A stretch of 64,000 bases of DNA from JACVRW01 sp963765135 (GCA_963765135.1 CAVXUX010000008.1:124001-188000); one strand, 5' to 3'; numbered from the stretch's first letter, positions 42,123 to 49,699 are shown. Numbers and translations are program-made. The notes: generated by a model from the letters alone, not told the origin.

Positions 42123-43290
42123 GGGCGCCGCGGTGGAGCTGCCCCGCTTCTGGCTCGTCGTCCAGATCCTGATCGTGATCTTCACCCTGATCGGGATGGT
42201 CATCGCGATCGTCAAGCTGTCCTGAGCCGGGCAGCTCGATCTGGCTGAGCCGGCGCTCGCGGTGGGTCGCCTCGATCTCCTTGACCCAGAACTCCTCGGT
42301 GGCGATCACGATCAGCGACAGGATCGGCACGGCCACGAACAGGCCCACGAAGCCGAACAGCTGGCCGACCACCACCACGCCGATCGCGATCATCGCCGGG
42401 TGCATGCGAGTCCGCTGCGACATCACGATCGGGATCGTCACGTTGCTCTCGATCTGCTGGACGAGCACGTAGACGGCGAGCGTCAGCAGCGCCTTGCCGG
42501 GTGAGTCGGTGAGCGCGAACAGGACCGGCGGGATGGCGCCGGCGATCGAGCCGAAGTAGGGCACGACGACCAGCAGCGCCGACAGCACCGCGAAGAAGAT
42601 CGCGAAGTCGAGGCCGATCAGCGACAGGCCGATGAACGTGAGGACGAAGGTGGCCAGCATGTCCACCAGCACCCCCTCCATCCAGCCGATCCAGGAGCGG
42701 CGGACGCGGTCGAGCACGTGGCGGACGTGCTCGCGCCGCGGCGGCGGGAACAGGTTCACCAGCCCGTCCACGAGCGGCTCGGGTCTGATCGCCATGTAGT
42801 AGGCGGTGATCAGGATCAGGACCAGGGCGCCGAGGATGCCGGCCACGTTCAAGCCGATCGAGGTGATCGGGCCGATCAGCTTCTCGGGGTCGTCGGTCCA
42901 CTTCTCCACGAACTCCTCCACGCGGTCGCCGACGTCGCTCGCGTCCTCGCCGGTGATGTCGGCATAGGTGCCCTCGAGGTCGTCGACGATCCCGGGCACC
43001 GCGTCGGCGAACTCGTCGGTCTGGTCGATGAACGTGGGGACCAGCAGCGTGATCAGCAGCGCCACGACGGCGATCCCGCTGAGCAGGGCGACGAGCGCGC
43101 CGACGGGGCGCGGCAGCCCGCGCCGCTCGAAGCGGGTGGCGGCGGCGGCCAGCGGGATCGCGAAGACGATCGTGATCAGGATCGCCAGCAGCAGCGTGAC
43201 GAGCTGCCGGAAGAGCAGCCCGAACAGCAGCAGCCCCGCCGCCAGCAGTACGGCTCGGTACGCGACGTGAGGAGTGCGATCCTCGCTCAC
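42112..43290 (-). CDS. AI-2E-family transporter (TqsA/YdiK type membrane protein)
   Basis: A protein of about 392 residues with hydrophobic segments near 12-50, 60-85, 150-175, 215-275 and 290-345; the conserved core WMEGVLVDMLATFVLT, VVPYFGSIAGAIPP and VLVQQIESNVTIPIVMS identifies the AI-2E exporter/permease family. Functions range from autoinducer export to ion transport. The conserved part ends at ATHRERRLSQIELP; the last 36 residues are low-complexity, overlap a likely coding frame on the other strand and may be a read-through tail. GTG 43290 is the first good start. Confidence 0.83.
   Translation of the reverse strand: MSEDRTPHVAYRAVLLAAGLLLFGLLFRQLVTLLLAILITIVFAIPLAAAATRFERRGLPRPVGALVALLSGIAVVALLITLLVPTFIDQTDEFADAVPGIVDDLEGTYADITGEDASDVGDRVEEFVEKWTDDPEKLIGPITSIGLNVAGILGALVLILITAYYMAIRPEPLVDGLVNLFPPPRREHVRHVLDRVRRSWIGWMEGVLVDMLATFVLTFIGLSLIGLDFAIFFAVLSALLVVVPYFGSIAGAIPPVLFALTDSPGKALLTLAVYVLVQQIESNVTIPIVMSQRTRMHPAMIAIGVVVVGQLFGFVGLFVAVPILSLIVIATEEFWVKEIEATHRERRLSQIELPGSGQLDDRDDHPDQGEDHDQDLDDEPEAGQLHRGAPTR
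42133..42225 (+). CDS. Putative 30-residue single-span membrane peptide
   Basis: A 30-codon frame beginning GTG GAG CTG. Its product is VELPRFWLVVQ followed by a purely hydrophobic helix and the tail IVKLS, ideal for one membrane span. All 30 codons end in G or C, matching real genes here, while the antisense frame (tail of the AI-2E-type protein) is a hydrophilic DDRDDHPDQGE run with many A/T-ending codons. It starts 10 bp after the response regulator, so co-expression is likely. No family is recognised, and it is short enough that chance cannot be excluded. Confidence 0.5.
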   Translation: MELPRFWLVVQILIVIFTLIGMVIAIVKLS

Positions 43291-43332
43291 TGCATGGTCA
43301 AAGGTACCCGCGGGTCCCGCGGGCAAAATTGG

Positions 43333-43521
43333 TCAGGTGCGGCGCTCGAGGTCGGCGACATCCTGCGCCTTCTCCTCGACCGTGTCCTGCGCCTCGGCGA
43401 GCTTGTCCTTCTCCTCGCCCTTGCGCTCCTCGCGACGGCCCTCGGACCTCAGCGACGCGTCGCCGGCAATGTCTCCCGCGGCCTTCTTGGCCCGGCCAGT
43501 GATCTTGTCCAAAATGCTCAT
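43333..43521 (-). CDS. CsbD-family stress protein
   Basis: A 62-residue hydrophilic helical protein, MSILDKITGRAKKAAGDIAG then SLRSEGRREERKGEEKDKLAE, matching the CsbD-like family. Members are general-stress-induced (SigB-type in Bacillus) and of unknown biochemical function. It stands alone between the transporter and the acyltransferase; TAGGCG lies 6 nt before the ATG. Confidence 0.85.
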   Translation of the reverse strand: MSILDKITGRAKKAAGDIAGDASLRSEGRREERKGEEKDKLAEAQDTVEEKAQDVADLERRT

Positions 43522-43560
43522 GTGACCCGCCTACCCCGGTTGGTCGGCCGGAAACGCCTG

Positions 43561-43566
43561 TAATTT
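43561..43566 (+). promoter_or_regulatory. -10-like hexamer TAATTT, leaderless-type
   Basis: TAATTT ends 7 nt before GTG 43574, the start of the acyltransferase gene. Confidence 0.5.
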
Positions 43567-43573
43567 CCGCCCC

Positions 43574-44341
43574 GTGACCAACGAGGAGGCGCACCGCCTC
43601 GCGCGCGAGAAGGGCGTGTCGCGGCCGCTCTACGCGTTCGTCCGGGCGCTGTTGGCGCCGTTCCTGCGGATCTGGTTCCGCATGCACGTCTCGGGGGCCG
43701 AGCACGTCCCGAAGAGCGGGGCGGCGATCATCGCGCCCAACCACAAGAGCTTCTGGGACAGCTTCTTCATCGCGGTCTGCACGCGCCGCCACGTGCGTTA
43801 CATGGCCAAGACCGAGCTGATCGAGGCGCGCTACGGGCGTCTGCTGGTGCGGCTGGGGGCGTTCCCGGTGCGCCGCGGCAGGTCCGACGCGGACGCGCTC
43901 GAGACCGCCCGGATCGTGCTCGAGCAGGGCGGGCTGCTGGCGCTGTTCCCGGAGGGCACGCGCATCCGGGACCCTGAGGAGCTGGGCCACCCCAAGCGCG
44001 GCGCCGGCCGGCTGGCGCTCGAGACGGGCGCGCCGCTGATCCCGGCGGCGATCACCGGCACCGAGCAGCTCTTCCTGGGGCCGATCCCGAAGCCACGCCG
44101 GGTGCAGGTGGCTTTCGCCGAGCCGATCCCGTCGCACGAGCTGGCCTCGACGCCGGAGGCGGCCGGGGCGCTGGTGGAGGAGAAGCTGTGGCCCGAGGTC
44201 GAGGGCGAGTACCGGCGGCTGAAGGCGCGACCAACCGCTGTGGCGGCGGGCCTGGCGGCGCTGGGGCTGGGCGGCGGGCTGCTCGTGCAGCGCCAGCGGC
44301 GCTCTCGCGCCAAGCGCTCGCGGGTGCCCTGGCGCCGCTGA
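43574..44341 (+). CDS. 1-acyl-glycerol-3-phosphate acyltransferase-like (PlsC family)
   Basis: A 255-residue phospholipid acyltransferase. The catalytic H-x4-D is APNHKSFWDSFF, followed by MAKTELIEARYG, the glycerol-phosphate site LFPEGTRIRDP and GAPLIPAAITGTEQLF. It should acylate lysophosphatidate or a related acceptor at the membrane. The C-terminus (last 35 residues) has a hydrophobic stretch and an arginine-rich end (RQRRSRAKRSR). GTG start is set by the promoter spacing. It is convergent with the flavin-type oxidoreductase gene. Confidence 0.87.
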   Translation: MTNEEAHRLAREKGVSRPLYAFVRALLAPFLRIWFRMHVSGAEHVPKSGAAIIAPNHKSFWDSFFIAVCTRRHVRYMAKTELIEARYGRLLVRLGAFPVRRGRSDADALETARIVLEQGGLLALFPEGTRIRDPEELGHPKRGAGRLALETGAPLIPAAITGTEQLFLGPIPKPRRVQVAFAEPIPSHELASTPEAAGALVEEKLWPEVEGEYRRLKARPTAVAAGLAALGLGGGLLVQRQRRSRAKRSRVPWRR

Positions 44342-44356
44342 AGGGCACCAGTCTCC

Positions 44357-44407
44357 GAGTGTGGTCGCCCAAAGTGGCGCTATGCGCAACCTTTGACGAC
44401 CACACTC
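44357..44407. repeat. 51-nt imperfect hairpin element between convergent genes
   Basis: Two 24-nt arms flank a TAT loop. The outer 11 bp are perfect (GAGTGTGGTCG at 44357-44367 and CGACCACACTC at 44397-44407), GCGC-TAT-GCGC is perfect at the tip, and the middle has CAAAG/CTTTG with a few mismatches, about 20 of 24 positions matching. No T-run follows on either side, so it is not a classical terminator. It could be a palindromic interspersed repeat or a bidirectional end structure. Confidence 0.6.
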
Positions 44408-44435
44408 CCGATCGGGCACCCCTGGTTGCTGCTGT

Positions 44436-45374
44436 TTACGCCGGGAGCTTGCCCGCGCGGCGCGCCTTGCGCACCCCCATCTTCGCCTGCAGCCCATTGC
44501 CGAGCAGCAGCAGCGTCTTGTTGGGCGGCGCCACGAAGCCGGTCTCCGAGTGGGGCGCGTAGAGGCCACGGTCGTCCCCGGCCTCCAGCCAGCCGGTGTG
44601 CTGGCGGGCCGTTAGGCCGATCAGCTTCGGCCGGTAGTCGTGGCCGAGCAGGCCGGCGCGGCGCGTGCCCTCGGGGATCACGCCGGGGGCGGCGGCCAGC
44701 TCGAGGCCGGTGTCGTCCGAGGCGACCAGCTCGACCGGACCCAGCTCGGGGTAGCCGTCGGCGGCGAGGTGCCCGAGCAGCAGGTGCGGCGTCTTTGCGA
44801 GCCGCTTGGCCGCGCGCTCCATGTTCACGCGCGGTCCCGTGCCGTTGGCCGGCGCCAGCTGGGGATCCGGGGTGGTCGCGGGCTCGGGCAGGCCGTAGCG
44901 CTCCGGCGGCCCGGCGCAGTCCAGGTCGGGCCAGACGGTGATCCGCTCCGCCGTGACCCAGACCGGAATGCGCACCATGTAGTACTCGCGCAGCCAGCGG
45001 TCCCAGAACGGCCCGCTGCGGCCGGAGCCGAGGAACTGCTCGGCCTGGCGGCGCACCAGCGCCCGGTCCTCGGGCGTGGGCTCCGTGACCGGCTCCGCGC
45101 GGCCCTGGACGAGCACGAACTCACGGCGATTCGACTGCCCGTGCTTGCGCGTGTGGTAGGCCAGCGCCACGCGCGGCTCGCGCCGGATGCGGTCGAGCTT
45201 CTTGGCGAAGCCGAGCGAGGTGGTGAACCCGACCGCGCCGCGCTCGCGGTCGCGCAGCCCGATCGGGGCGACCGCCATGACCACCGCGCCCCGCGCCGGA
45301 GTCGCGTAGCCGAGCGCCGCCGTCATGTCCGCGCCGAGGATCTCGTCGACGTGGTCGGGCCAGCTGACGGGCAC
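44436..45374 (-). CDS. Pyridoxamine 5'-phosphate oxidase-fold (F420/FMN split-barrel) protein
   Basis: A 312-residue protein whose first 190 residues form a split beta-barrel of the PNPOx/F420-binding type: DHVDEILGADMTAALGYATP, VGFTTSLGFAKKLDRIRRE and RVALAYHTRKHGQSN. The C-terminal part contains a second related segment (LLLGHLAADGYPELGPVELV). Such proteins bind FMN or F420 and act on diverse substrates. TAGCGT ends 6 nt before GTG 45374. It is divergent from nucS and separated from it by 39 bp. Confidence 0.75.
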   Translation of the reverse strand: MPVSWPDHVDEILGADMTAALGYATPARGAVVMAVAPIGLRDRERGAVGFTTSLGFAKKLDRIRREPRVALAYHTRKHGQSNRREFVLVQGRAEPVTEPTPEDRALVRRQAEQFLGSGRSGPFWDRWLREYYMVRIPVWVTAERITVWPDLDCAGPPERYGLPEPATTPDPQLAPANGTGPRVNMERAAKRLAKTPHLLLGHLAADGYPELGPVELVASDDTGLELAAAPGVIPEGTRRAGLLGHDYRPKLIGLTARQHTGWLEAGDDRGLYAPHSETGFVAPPNKTLLLLGNGLQAKMGVRKARRAGKLPA

Positions 45375-45380
45375 GCGCCA

Positions 45381-45406
45381 ACGCTATCCGACCGCCGGGC
45401 TACGGT
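45381..45406. promoter_or_regulatory. Divergent leaderless-type -10 elements, PNPOx-like gene and nucS
   Basis: TAGCGT on the minus strand (45381-45386) is 6 nt before GTG 45374. TACGGT on the plus strand (45401-45406) is 7 nt before GTG 45414. Confidence 0.5.
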
Positions 45407-45413
45407 GGCCGCC

Positions 45414-46076
45414 GTGCGCTTGATCGTCGCCCGCTGCGAGGTTCGCTACACCGGCCGCCTGACCGCCGTGCTCCCGGAGGCGCTGCGCCTGCTGATGCTC
45501 AAGTCGGACGGCTCGGTGATGGTGCACGCCGACACCGGCGGCTTCAAGCCGCAGAACTGGATGACCCCGCCGGCCGTGATCGAGGAGGAGCCTGGCCGGA
45601 TGGTCGTGCGCAAGAAGGCGGGCGCGACCGAGGACCGGCTCGAGATCCTGATCTCCGACGTGGTCTCCGACGTGACCCACGACATGGGCGAGGCCGCCGC
45701 GCTCGAGAAGGAGGGCGTCGAGCGCGAGCTGCAGGAGCTGCTCGCCGACGCCCCGCCCGAGGGCCTGCGGCTGATCCGCCGCGAGTGGCCCACCGACATC
45801 GGGCCCGTGGACCTGATGTGCCGCGACGAGGACGACGGGTTCGTGGCCGTCGAGATCAAGCGCGTGGGCACGATCGACGCCGTGGAGCAGCTCACCCGCT
45901 ACCTCGAGCGCATCTCCCGCGAGCCCGGCCTGGCGAGCTGCCGCGGCGTGCTGGCCGCCCAGACGATCAAGCCGCAGGCGCGCGTGCTCGCCGAGGCGCG
46001 CGGGATCGCCTGCGTCGAGGTCGACCCGGCCGTCCTGCGCGGGGAGCGCGAGCCGGACCTGACCCTGTTCGCCTAG
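45414..46076 (+). CDS. nucS: Endonuclease NucS/EndoMS, mismatch-specific
   Basis: A 220-residue DNA repair nuclease that cleaves mismatched double-stranded DNA in Actinobacteria and Archaea lacking MutS/MutL. The N-terminal beta domain begins VRLIVARCEVRYTGRL; the C-terminal RecB-like PD-(D/E)XK nuclease core is visible as WPTDIGPVDLMCRD, GFVAVEIKRVGTIDAVEQL and TRYLERI. Family ends usually carry a clamp-binding peptide; the EPDLTLFA C-terminus fits such a motif. The GTG start is set by TACGGT. The stop shares CTAG (46073-46076) with the convergent gene. Confidence 0.92.
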   Translation: MRLIVARCEVRYTGRLTAVLPEALRLLMLKSDGSVMVHADTGGFKPQNWMTPPAVIEEEPGRMVVRKKAGATEDRLEILISDVVSDVTHDMGEAAALEKEGVERELQELLADAPPEGLRLIRREWPTDIGPVDLMCRDEDDGFVAVEIKRVGTIDAVEQLTRYLERISREPGLASCRGVLAAQTIKPQARVLAEARGIACVEVDPAVLRGEREPDLTLFA

Positions 46077-46384
46077 CGCGAGGCCACGCGCTCGTAGTTG
46101 AGGCGCAGCATCTCGATCACGTCGCGCACGTCGTCCTCGTCTTCGATCGCCCGCGCGCCGAAGCCCGGCTTGCCGGGGAAGACAGGGTGGTAGCCGATCC
46201 GGCCTTGCTCGAACAGCTCGGTCCAGACGCTCTTCGGAAAGCCGAAGTGGGCCGCACGGTCACCGTGCAGGTGCCCGATCTCCTTGCGCCCGACCCGGAA
46301 CGCGAACTCGCCGCGTCGCCCGGGGCCGGCACTCACCCCCGGCCAGGACGTGACCTCCGTCGTGATTTGCTCGCTCGCCGTCAT
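46073..46384 (-). CDS. DUF5519 (luciferase-like domain) protein, candidate SoxR target
   Basis: A 103-residue single-domain protein containing GRRGEFAFRVGRKEIGHLHG and FPKSVWTELFEQGRI, as in the DUF5519/'luciferase' small-domain family; the biochemical role is unknown. ATG 46384 comes 6 nt after a TACTCT -10 whose 19-bp spacer to TTGACT holds a SoxR-type dyad, a very strong pointer to redox control by the divergent SoxR. Its stop shares CTAG with nucS. Confidence 0.75.
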   Translation of the reverse strand: MTASEQITTEVTSWPGVSAGPGRRGEFAFRVGRKEIGHLHGDRAAHFGFPKSVWTELFEQGRIGYHPVFPGKPGFGARAIEDEDDVRDVIEMLRLNYERVASR

Positions 46385-46390
46385 GCGGCT

Positions 46391-46421
46391 AGAGTACAAG
46401 CTCAAGTGAACTTGAAGTCAA
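46391..46421 (-). promoter_or_regulatory. SoxR-type promoter: TTGACT-19 bp-TACTCT with SoxR box in the spacer
   Basis: On the minus strand TTGACT (46416-46421) and TACTCT (46391-46396) are 19 bp apart, the overlong spacing of MerR-family promoters. The spacer carries TCAAGTTCACTTGAG, an inverted repeat (TCAAG/CTTGA) very close to the enteric SoxR box CCTCAAGTTAACTTGAGG. The box also overlaps the soxR start codon. Confidence 0.75.
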
Positions 46422-46885
46422 GCGACAGGGGCGCGGCGCGCCCCGGCGAGCTGCTCACGATCGGCGAGGTGGCGCGCCGAAGCGGAGTCGCCGCCTCCGC
46501 CCTGCGCTTCTACGAGCAGCGCGGCCTGATCACCTCCGAGCGCGCCGGCTCCGGCCACCGCCGCTACCCGAGGTCGGTCCTGCGCCGGGTGGCCTTCATC
46601 GTGTTCGCGCAGCGCATCGGGCTCACGCTCGACGAGATCGGCACCGAGCTGGCCAAGCTCCCGCCCGACCGCGCGCCCACCCGCCGCGACTGGTCGCGCC
46701 TCTCGAGCGGCTGGAGCGCGCGCATCGACGACCGGATCGCCGAGCTGCACCGGCTCAAGGCGGGCCTGACGGAGTGCATCGGGTGCGGCTGCCTGTCGCT
46801 GGAGCGCTGCCAGCTCTCCAACCCGCGCGACCGCGCCGCGCGCCTGGGCCCCGGGCCGCGCTACTGGATCGGGGACCGGCCCTAG
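46406..46885 (+). CDS. soxR: SoxR, redox-sensing MerR-family regulator with [2Fe-2S] cluster
   Basis: A 159-residue MerR-type activator. The DNA-binding part is LLTIGEVARRSGVAASALRF and GHRRYPRSVLRRVAFIV. Near the C-terminus Cys124, Cys127, Cys129 and Cys135 form C-x2-C-x-C-x5-C (CIGCGCLSLERC), the diagnostic SoxR cluster-binding motif; oxidation of the cluster activates the target promoter. The GTG at 46406 gives an N-terminus like E. coli SoxR, but that codon lies inside the SoxR box, implying autoregulation or a downstream start (TTG 46412). Its stop shares CTAG with the PPK2 remnant. Confidence 0.9.
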   Translation: MNLKSSDRGAARPGELLTIGEVARRSGVAASALRFYEQRGLITSERAGSGHRRYPRSVLRRVAFIVFAQRIGLTLDEIGTELAKLPPDRAPTRRDWSRLSSGWSARIDDRIAELHRLKAGLTECIGCGCLSLERCQLSNPRDRAARLGPGPRYWIGDRP

Positions 46886-47650
46886 TCCCCCACGGCCGGC
46901 GGCTCGATGCTTTGCTCGCGCATACCCGCGCTCGATGCACTCGATGACGATCTCCACCACCTTCACGCGCGCGTAGCGCTTACTCTCGGCCTCGATCAGG
47001 TGCCACGGCGCGGCCTCGTGGTCGGTGCGCGTCGAGCATGTCCTCGATCGCCTCGGCGTACTGCGGCGCGCTTGCGCCGGTTCTCCCAGTCGTCGGGGGT
47101 GAGCTTCCACGCCTTGAGCGGATCGTCGCGGCGGCTCTCGAAGCGGTGCAGCTGCTCCTCCTCGGACAGGTGCAGGAAGAACTTGATCACCACCATGCCT
47201 TCGGCCGCCAGCGAGCGCTCGAGCTCGGCGATCTCGCCGTAGGCTCGCTTCCACTGCCGGGGGTCGCGAAGCCGTCGACGCGCTCGACCATCACGCGTCC
47301 GTACCAGGAGCGGTCGAACACGGCCATCCCGCCCCAGCCCGGCAGGTGCGGGAAGAAGCGCCAAAGGAAGTGGTGGCGCTTCTCGTCCGGGGTCGGCGCC
47401 GCGAACTGGGCCACCCGCACGTGGCGCATGTCGAGCGGCGACACGAGCCGACTGGATCGCCCCACCCTTGCCGGAGGCGTCCCAGCCCTCGAACAGCGAC
47501 CAGCACCGGCGGTCCGAGCCCGTAGCCGGGCAGCTTCGCGCCGAGCGCGAGCCGCAGCGCCTCCAACCGCTTCCAGCCGGCGGCCAAGCGCTCGGCCTCC
47601 TCCTCCTTCGACAGCTTGAGCGAGAGATCGAGCTCGTCGAGGCGACCCAT
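46882..47650 (-). pseudogene. Polyphosphate kinase 2 (PPK2) family gene with about six frame breaks
   Basis: Reading the minus strand and changing frame six times gives a complete PPK2-type protein of about 255 residues: MGRLDELDLSLKLSKEEEAE, Walker A region LFEGWDASGKGGAIQ, SPLDMRHVRVAQFAAPTPDE, Walker B VFDRSWYGRVMVERVDGF, then EGMVVIKFFLHLSEEEQLHR and APWHLIEAESKRYARVKV. PPK2 transfers phosphate between polyphosphate and nucleotides. Five breaks need removal of one base (near 47508, 47461, 47073, 47038 and 46925) and one, in a C5 run near 47265, needs one added or two removed. Residues between breaks are well conserved, so recent inactivation or sequence error is likelier than old decay. 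The ATG overlaps the stop of the upstream LLM gene. Confidence 0.8.
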
Positions 47651-48471
47651 CAGGCCAGCGCGGCGAAGACGTCCAGCTGGCGCTCGGCCTCGCCCGCATC
47701 GGCGTCGGGCGAGACGTAGAACGTGCAGGCGTCGACGCCAGCCGCGCTCAGGCGCTCGAGCAGCTCGGGCTCGGGCTTGACGCCGGAGGCCACGACCCGC
47801 ACGTGCCGGCCCGCGCGCTCGCGCAGCTCGTCGATCCGCTGCTGGAGCTCCTCGGGGCTGCCGAAGCGGTTCGGCGTCCACTCGTCCGCGTAGGCGAGCA
47901 CGCGGTCGAGCACCTTCGGGCCGGAGCCGCCCAGCAGCACCGGCGGATGCGGCTGCTGGACCGGCTTGGGCCAGCACCAGATCGGATCGAAGTCCACGAA
48001 CTCGCCGTGGTACTCGGCCTCGTCCTTGGTCCAGATCTCCTTCATGGCCTCCACGCGCTCGCGCATGAGCTTGAAGCGGCGGCTCGGGTCGGTGCCGTGG
48101 TTGCGCATCTCCTCGCGGTTCCAGCCCGCCCCGATCCCGAACAGGAAGCGTCCGCCCGAGAGCAGGTCGAGCGAGGCCACCGCCTTGGCCGTCGCGATCG
48201 GGTCGCGTTCCACGACGAGACAGACGCCGGTGCCGATCTTGATCCGCTCGGTCGCGGCCGCCGCGAACGACAGCGCGACGAACGGGTCGTGCGTGTGGCT
48301 GTACTGGGGCGGGAGGACGTCGCCGCTGGGATGGGGCGTCTCGCGACTGGTCGGGATGTGCGTGTGCTCGGCGACGAACAGCGCGTAGAACGGTCGCTCC
48401 TCGACCATTCGCGCGAGCTCCGCCACGTCGATCCCGAAGTCGGTTGGGAAGAAGGCTACGCCGAGTTCCAC
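47650..48471 (-). CDS. LLM-class F420-dependent oxidoreductase, third copy
   Basis: A 273-residue luciferase-like oxidoreductase of a different branch from the two others: MELGVAFFPTDFGIDVAELA, HDPFVALSFAAAATERIKIG, LDLLSGGRFLFGIGAGWN and VLLGGSGPKVLDRVLAYADEW. The TGFxx-like actinobacterial subfamily uses F420. It overlaps the P450 gene end by 16 bp and the PPK2 start by one base, so all three belong to one transcript and this enzyme may supply or follow the P450 reaction. Substrate is unknown. Confidence 0.87.
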   Translation of the reverse strand: MELGVAFFPTDFGIDVAELARMVEERPFYALFVAEHTHIPTSRETPHPSGDVLPPQYSHTHDPFVALSFAAAATERIKIGTGVCLVVERDPIATAKAVASLDLLSGGRFLFGIGAGWNREEMRNHGTDPSRRFKLMRERVEAMKEIWTKDEAEYHGEFVDFDPIWCWPKPVQQPHPPVLLGGSGPKVLDRVLAYADEWTPNRFGSPEELQQRIDELRERAGRHVRVVASGVKPEPELLERLSAAGVDACTFYVSPDADAGEAERQLDVFAALA

Positions 48472-49670
48472 CTGATCGGCAGGCTATCGAGGCCGTAGAT
48501 CCCGTGGACCGATCCGAGCTCGGGCTCGCCGTCGAACGCGAGCCCAGGCATGCGCGAGGGCAGGAACGCGAGCGCCTCCTGCAGCTCGCCCCGGGCCAGG
48601 TTCGCGCCGAGGCAGTAGTGGATGCCGGCGCCGAACGTGAGCGGCTTGGCGTCGCCGCGGTCGGCGGTGATGTCGAAGGCGTCGGCGTCGCCGTCCACGC
48701 CGTCGCGGTTGCCGGTGAACGCGCAGACCATCACGACGGTCCCCTCGGGGAAGGTCACGTCGCGGTACTCCACAGGCTCGTGCAGCAGGCGGGCGGTAAA
48801 TGGCGTGATCGGCTCGTAGCGCACGACCTCCTCGACGGCGGCCGGCGCCAGCTCCGGCTGCTCGGCGAGCAGCTGCCACTGGTCCGGGTTGGCGGCGAAC
48901 AGGCGCAGCGCGTGGGCGAGCTGCGACTGGGTCGTGTCGACCCCGCCGACCAGCACGTTCAGCACCAGGTTCATGCACTCCACGTCCGAGAGCCGGTCGC
49001 CCTCCTGCTCGGCGGCGATCAGCGTGGAGATCAGGTCGTCGCTGGGGTCGTCCTTGCGCCGCTCGATCAGCGCGCCGGCCCACTCGTAGAACTCCGCGCA
49101 GGCGCGCTCGATCGACTCGCGCTCGTGCAGCAGGCTGGGGCCGTCGAACTGCCGCTGGATCAGGTTCGACCACTCGTGCAGCTTGGGAGCGTCCTCGAGG
49201 GGGGCACCCATCACGGTGGCGATCGTCAGCGACGGGTAGGGCTTCGCGAACGCGTCGACGAACTCGCAGCGATCGGCTTCCGCGAGCGGCTCCCAGAGGC
49301 GCTCGAGGAACTCCCGCATCGCGGGGCGCCACTTGTCGGCGGAGCGCGGTGTGAAGGCCGGGTTGACGAGGTTGCGCAGGCGCCGGTGGTCGTCGCCGTT
49401 GATGTGAAGGATGTTGCGGCGCATCTCCTCCAGCAGCGGCCCTTCGGGCACCTCGAACATCTCGGCGATCTTCATCCCGGGGAAGGTCGCCGACTTGGTG
49501 CGCAGGAAGAAGGCCGCGGCTTCGCGGTCGAGCACGAAGTAGCCGATCGGCGAGCTCGCCAGCCAGCCGGCGCCGCTCAGCTCGTCCATGGTGCGGTGGA
49601 AGCGCTCGCCCTTCAGGCCGACGTCGAAGAAGTCCAGCTCGGGCAGCTCCAGCTCGGTGACCTGGGCCAT
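48456..49670 (-). CDS. Cytochrome P450 (bacterial class I type)
   Basis: A 404-residue soluble monooxygenase. Heme ligand Cys353 lies in FGAGIHYCLGANLAR; the I-helix oxygen-activation motif is LVGGVDTTQ (Thr246-Thr247), and the ExxR is Glu281-Arg284 (EEVVRYEP). The substrate, probably a hydrophobic small molecule, is not predictable. It needs ferredoxin and a reductase, which are not in view. TACGGT is 8 nt before ATG 49670. It heads the P450-LLM-PPK2 operon and is divergent from msrA. Confidence 0.93.
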   Translation of the reverse strand: MAQVTELELPELDFFDVGLKGERFHRTMDELSGAGWLASSPIGYFVLDREAAAFFLRTKSATFPGMKIAEMFEVPEGPLLEEMRRNILHINGDDHRRLRNLVNPAFTPRSADKWRPAMREFLERLWEPLAEADRCEFVDAFAKPYPSLTIATVMGAPLEDAPKLHEWSNLIQRQFDGPSLLHERESIERACAEFYEWAGALIERRKDDPSDDLISTLIAAEQEGDRLSDVECMNLVLNVLVGGVDTTQSQLAHALRLFAANPDQWQLLAEQPELAPAAVEEVVRYEPITPFTARLLHEPVEYRDVTFPEGTVVMVCAFTGNRDGVDGDADAFDITADRGDAKPLTFGAGIHYCLGANLARGELQEALAFLPSRMPGLAFDGEPELGSVHGIYGLDSLPIRWNSA

Positions 49671-49678
49671 GGCTTGCA

Positions 49679-49692
49679 ACCGTAACTAGTCT
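49679..49692. promoter_or_regulatory. Back-to-back leaderless-type -10 elements, P450 and msrA
   Basis: TACGGT on the minus strand (49679-49684) serves ATG 49670 and TAGTCT on the plus strand (49687-49692) serves GTG 49700 at 7 nt. Only 2 bp separate them, so the two promoters must compete or be co-regulated. Confidence 0.5.
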
Positions 49693-49699
49693 TGGAGGG

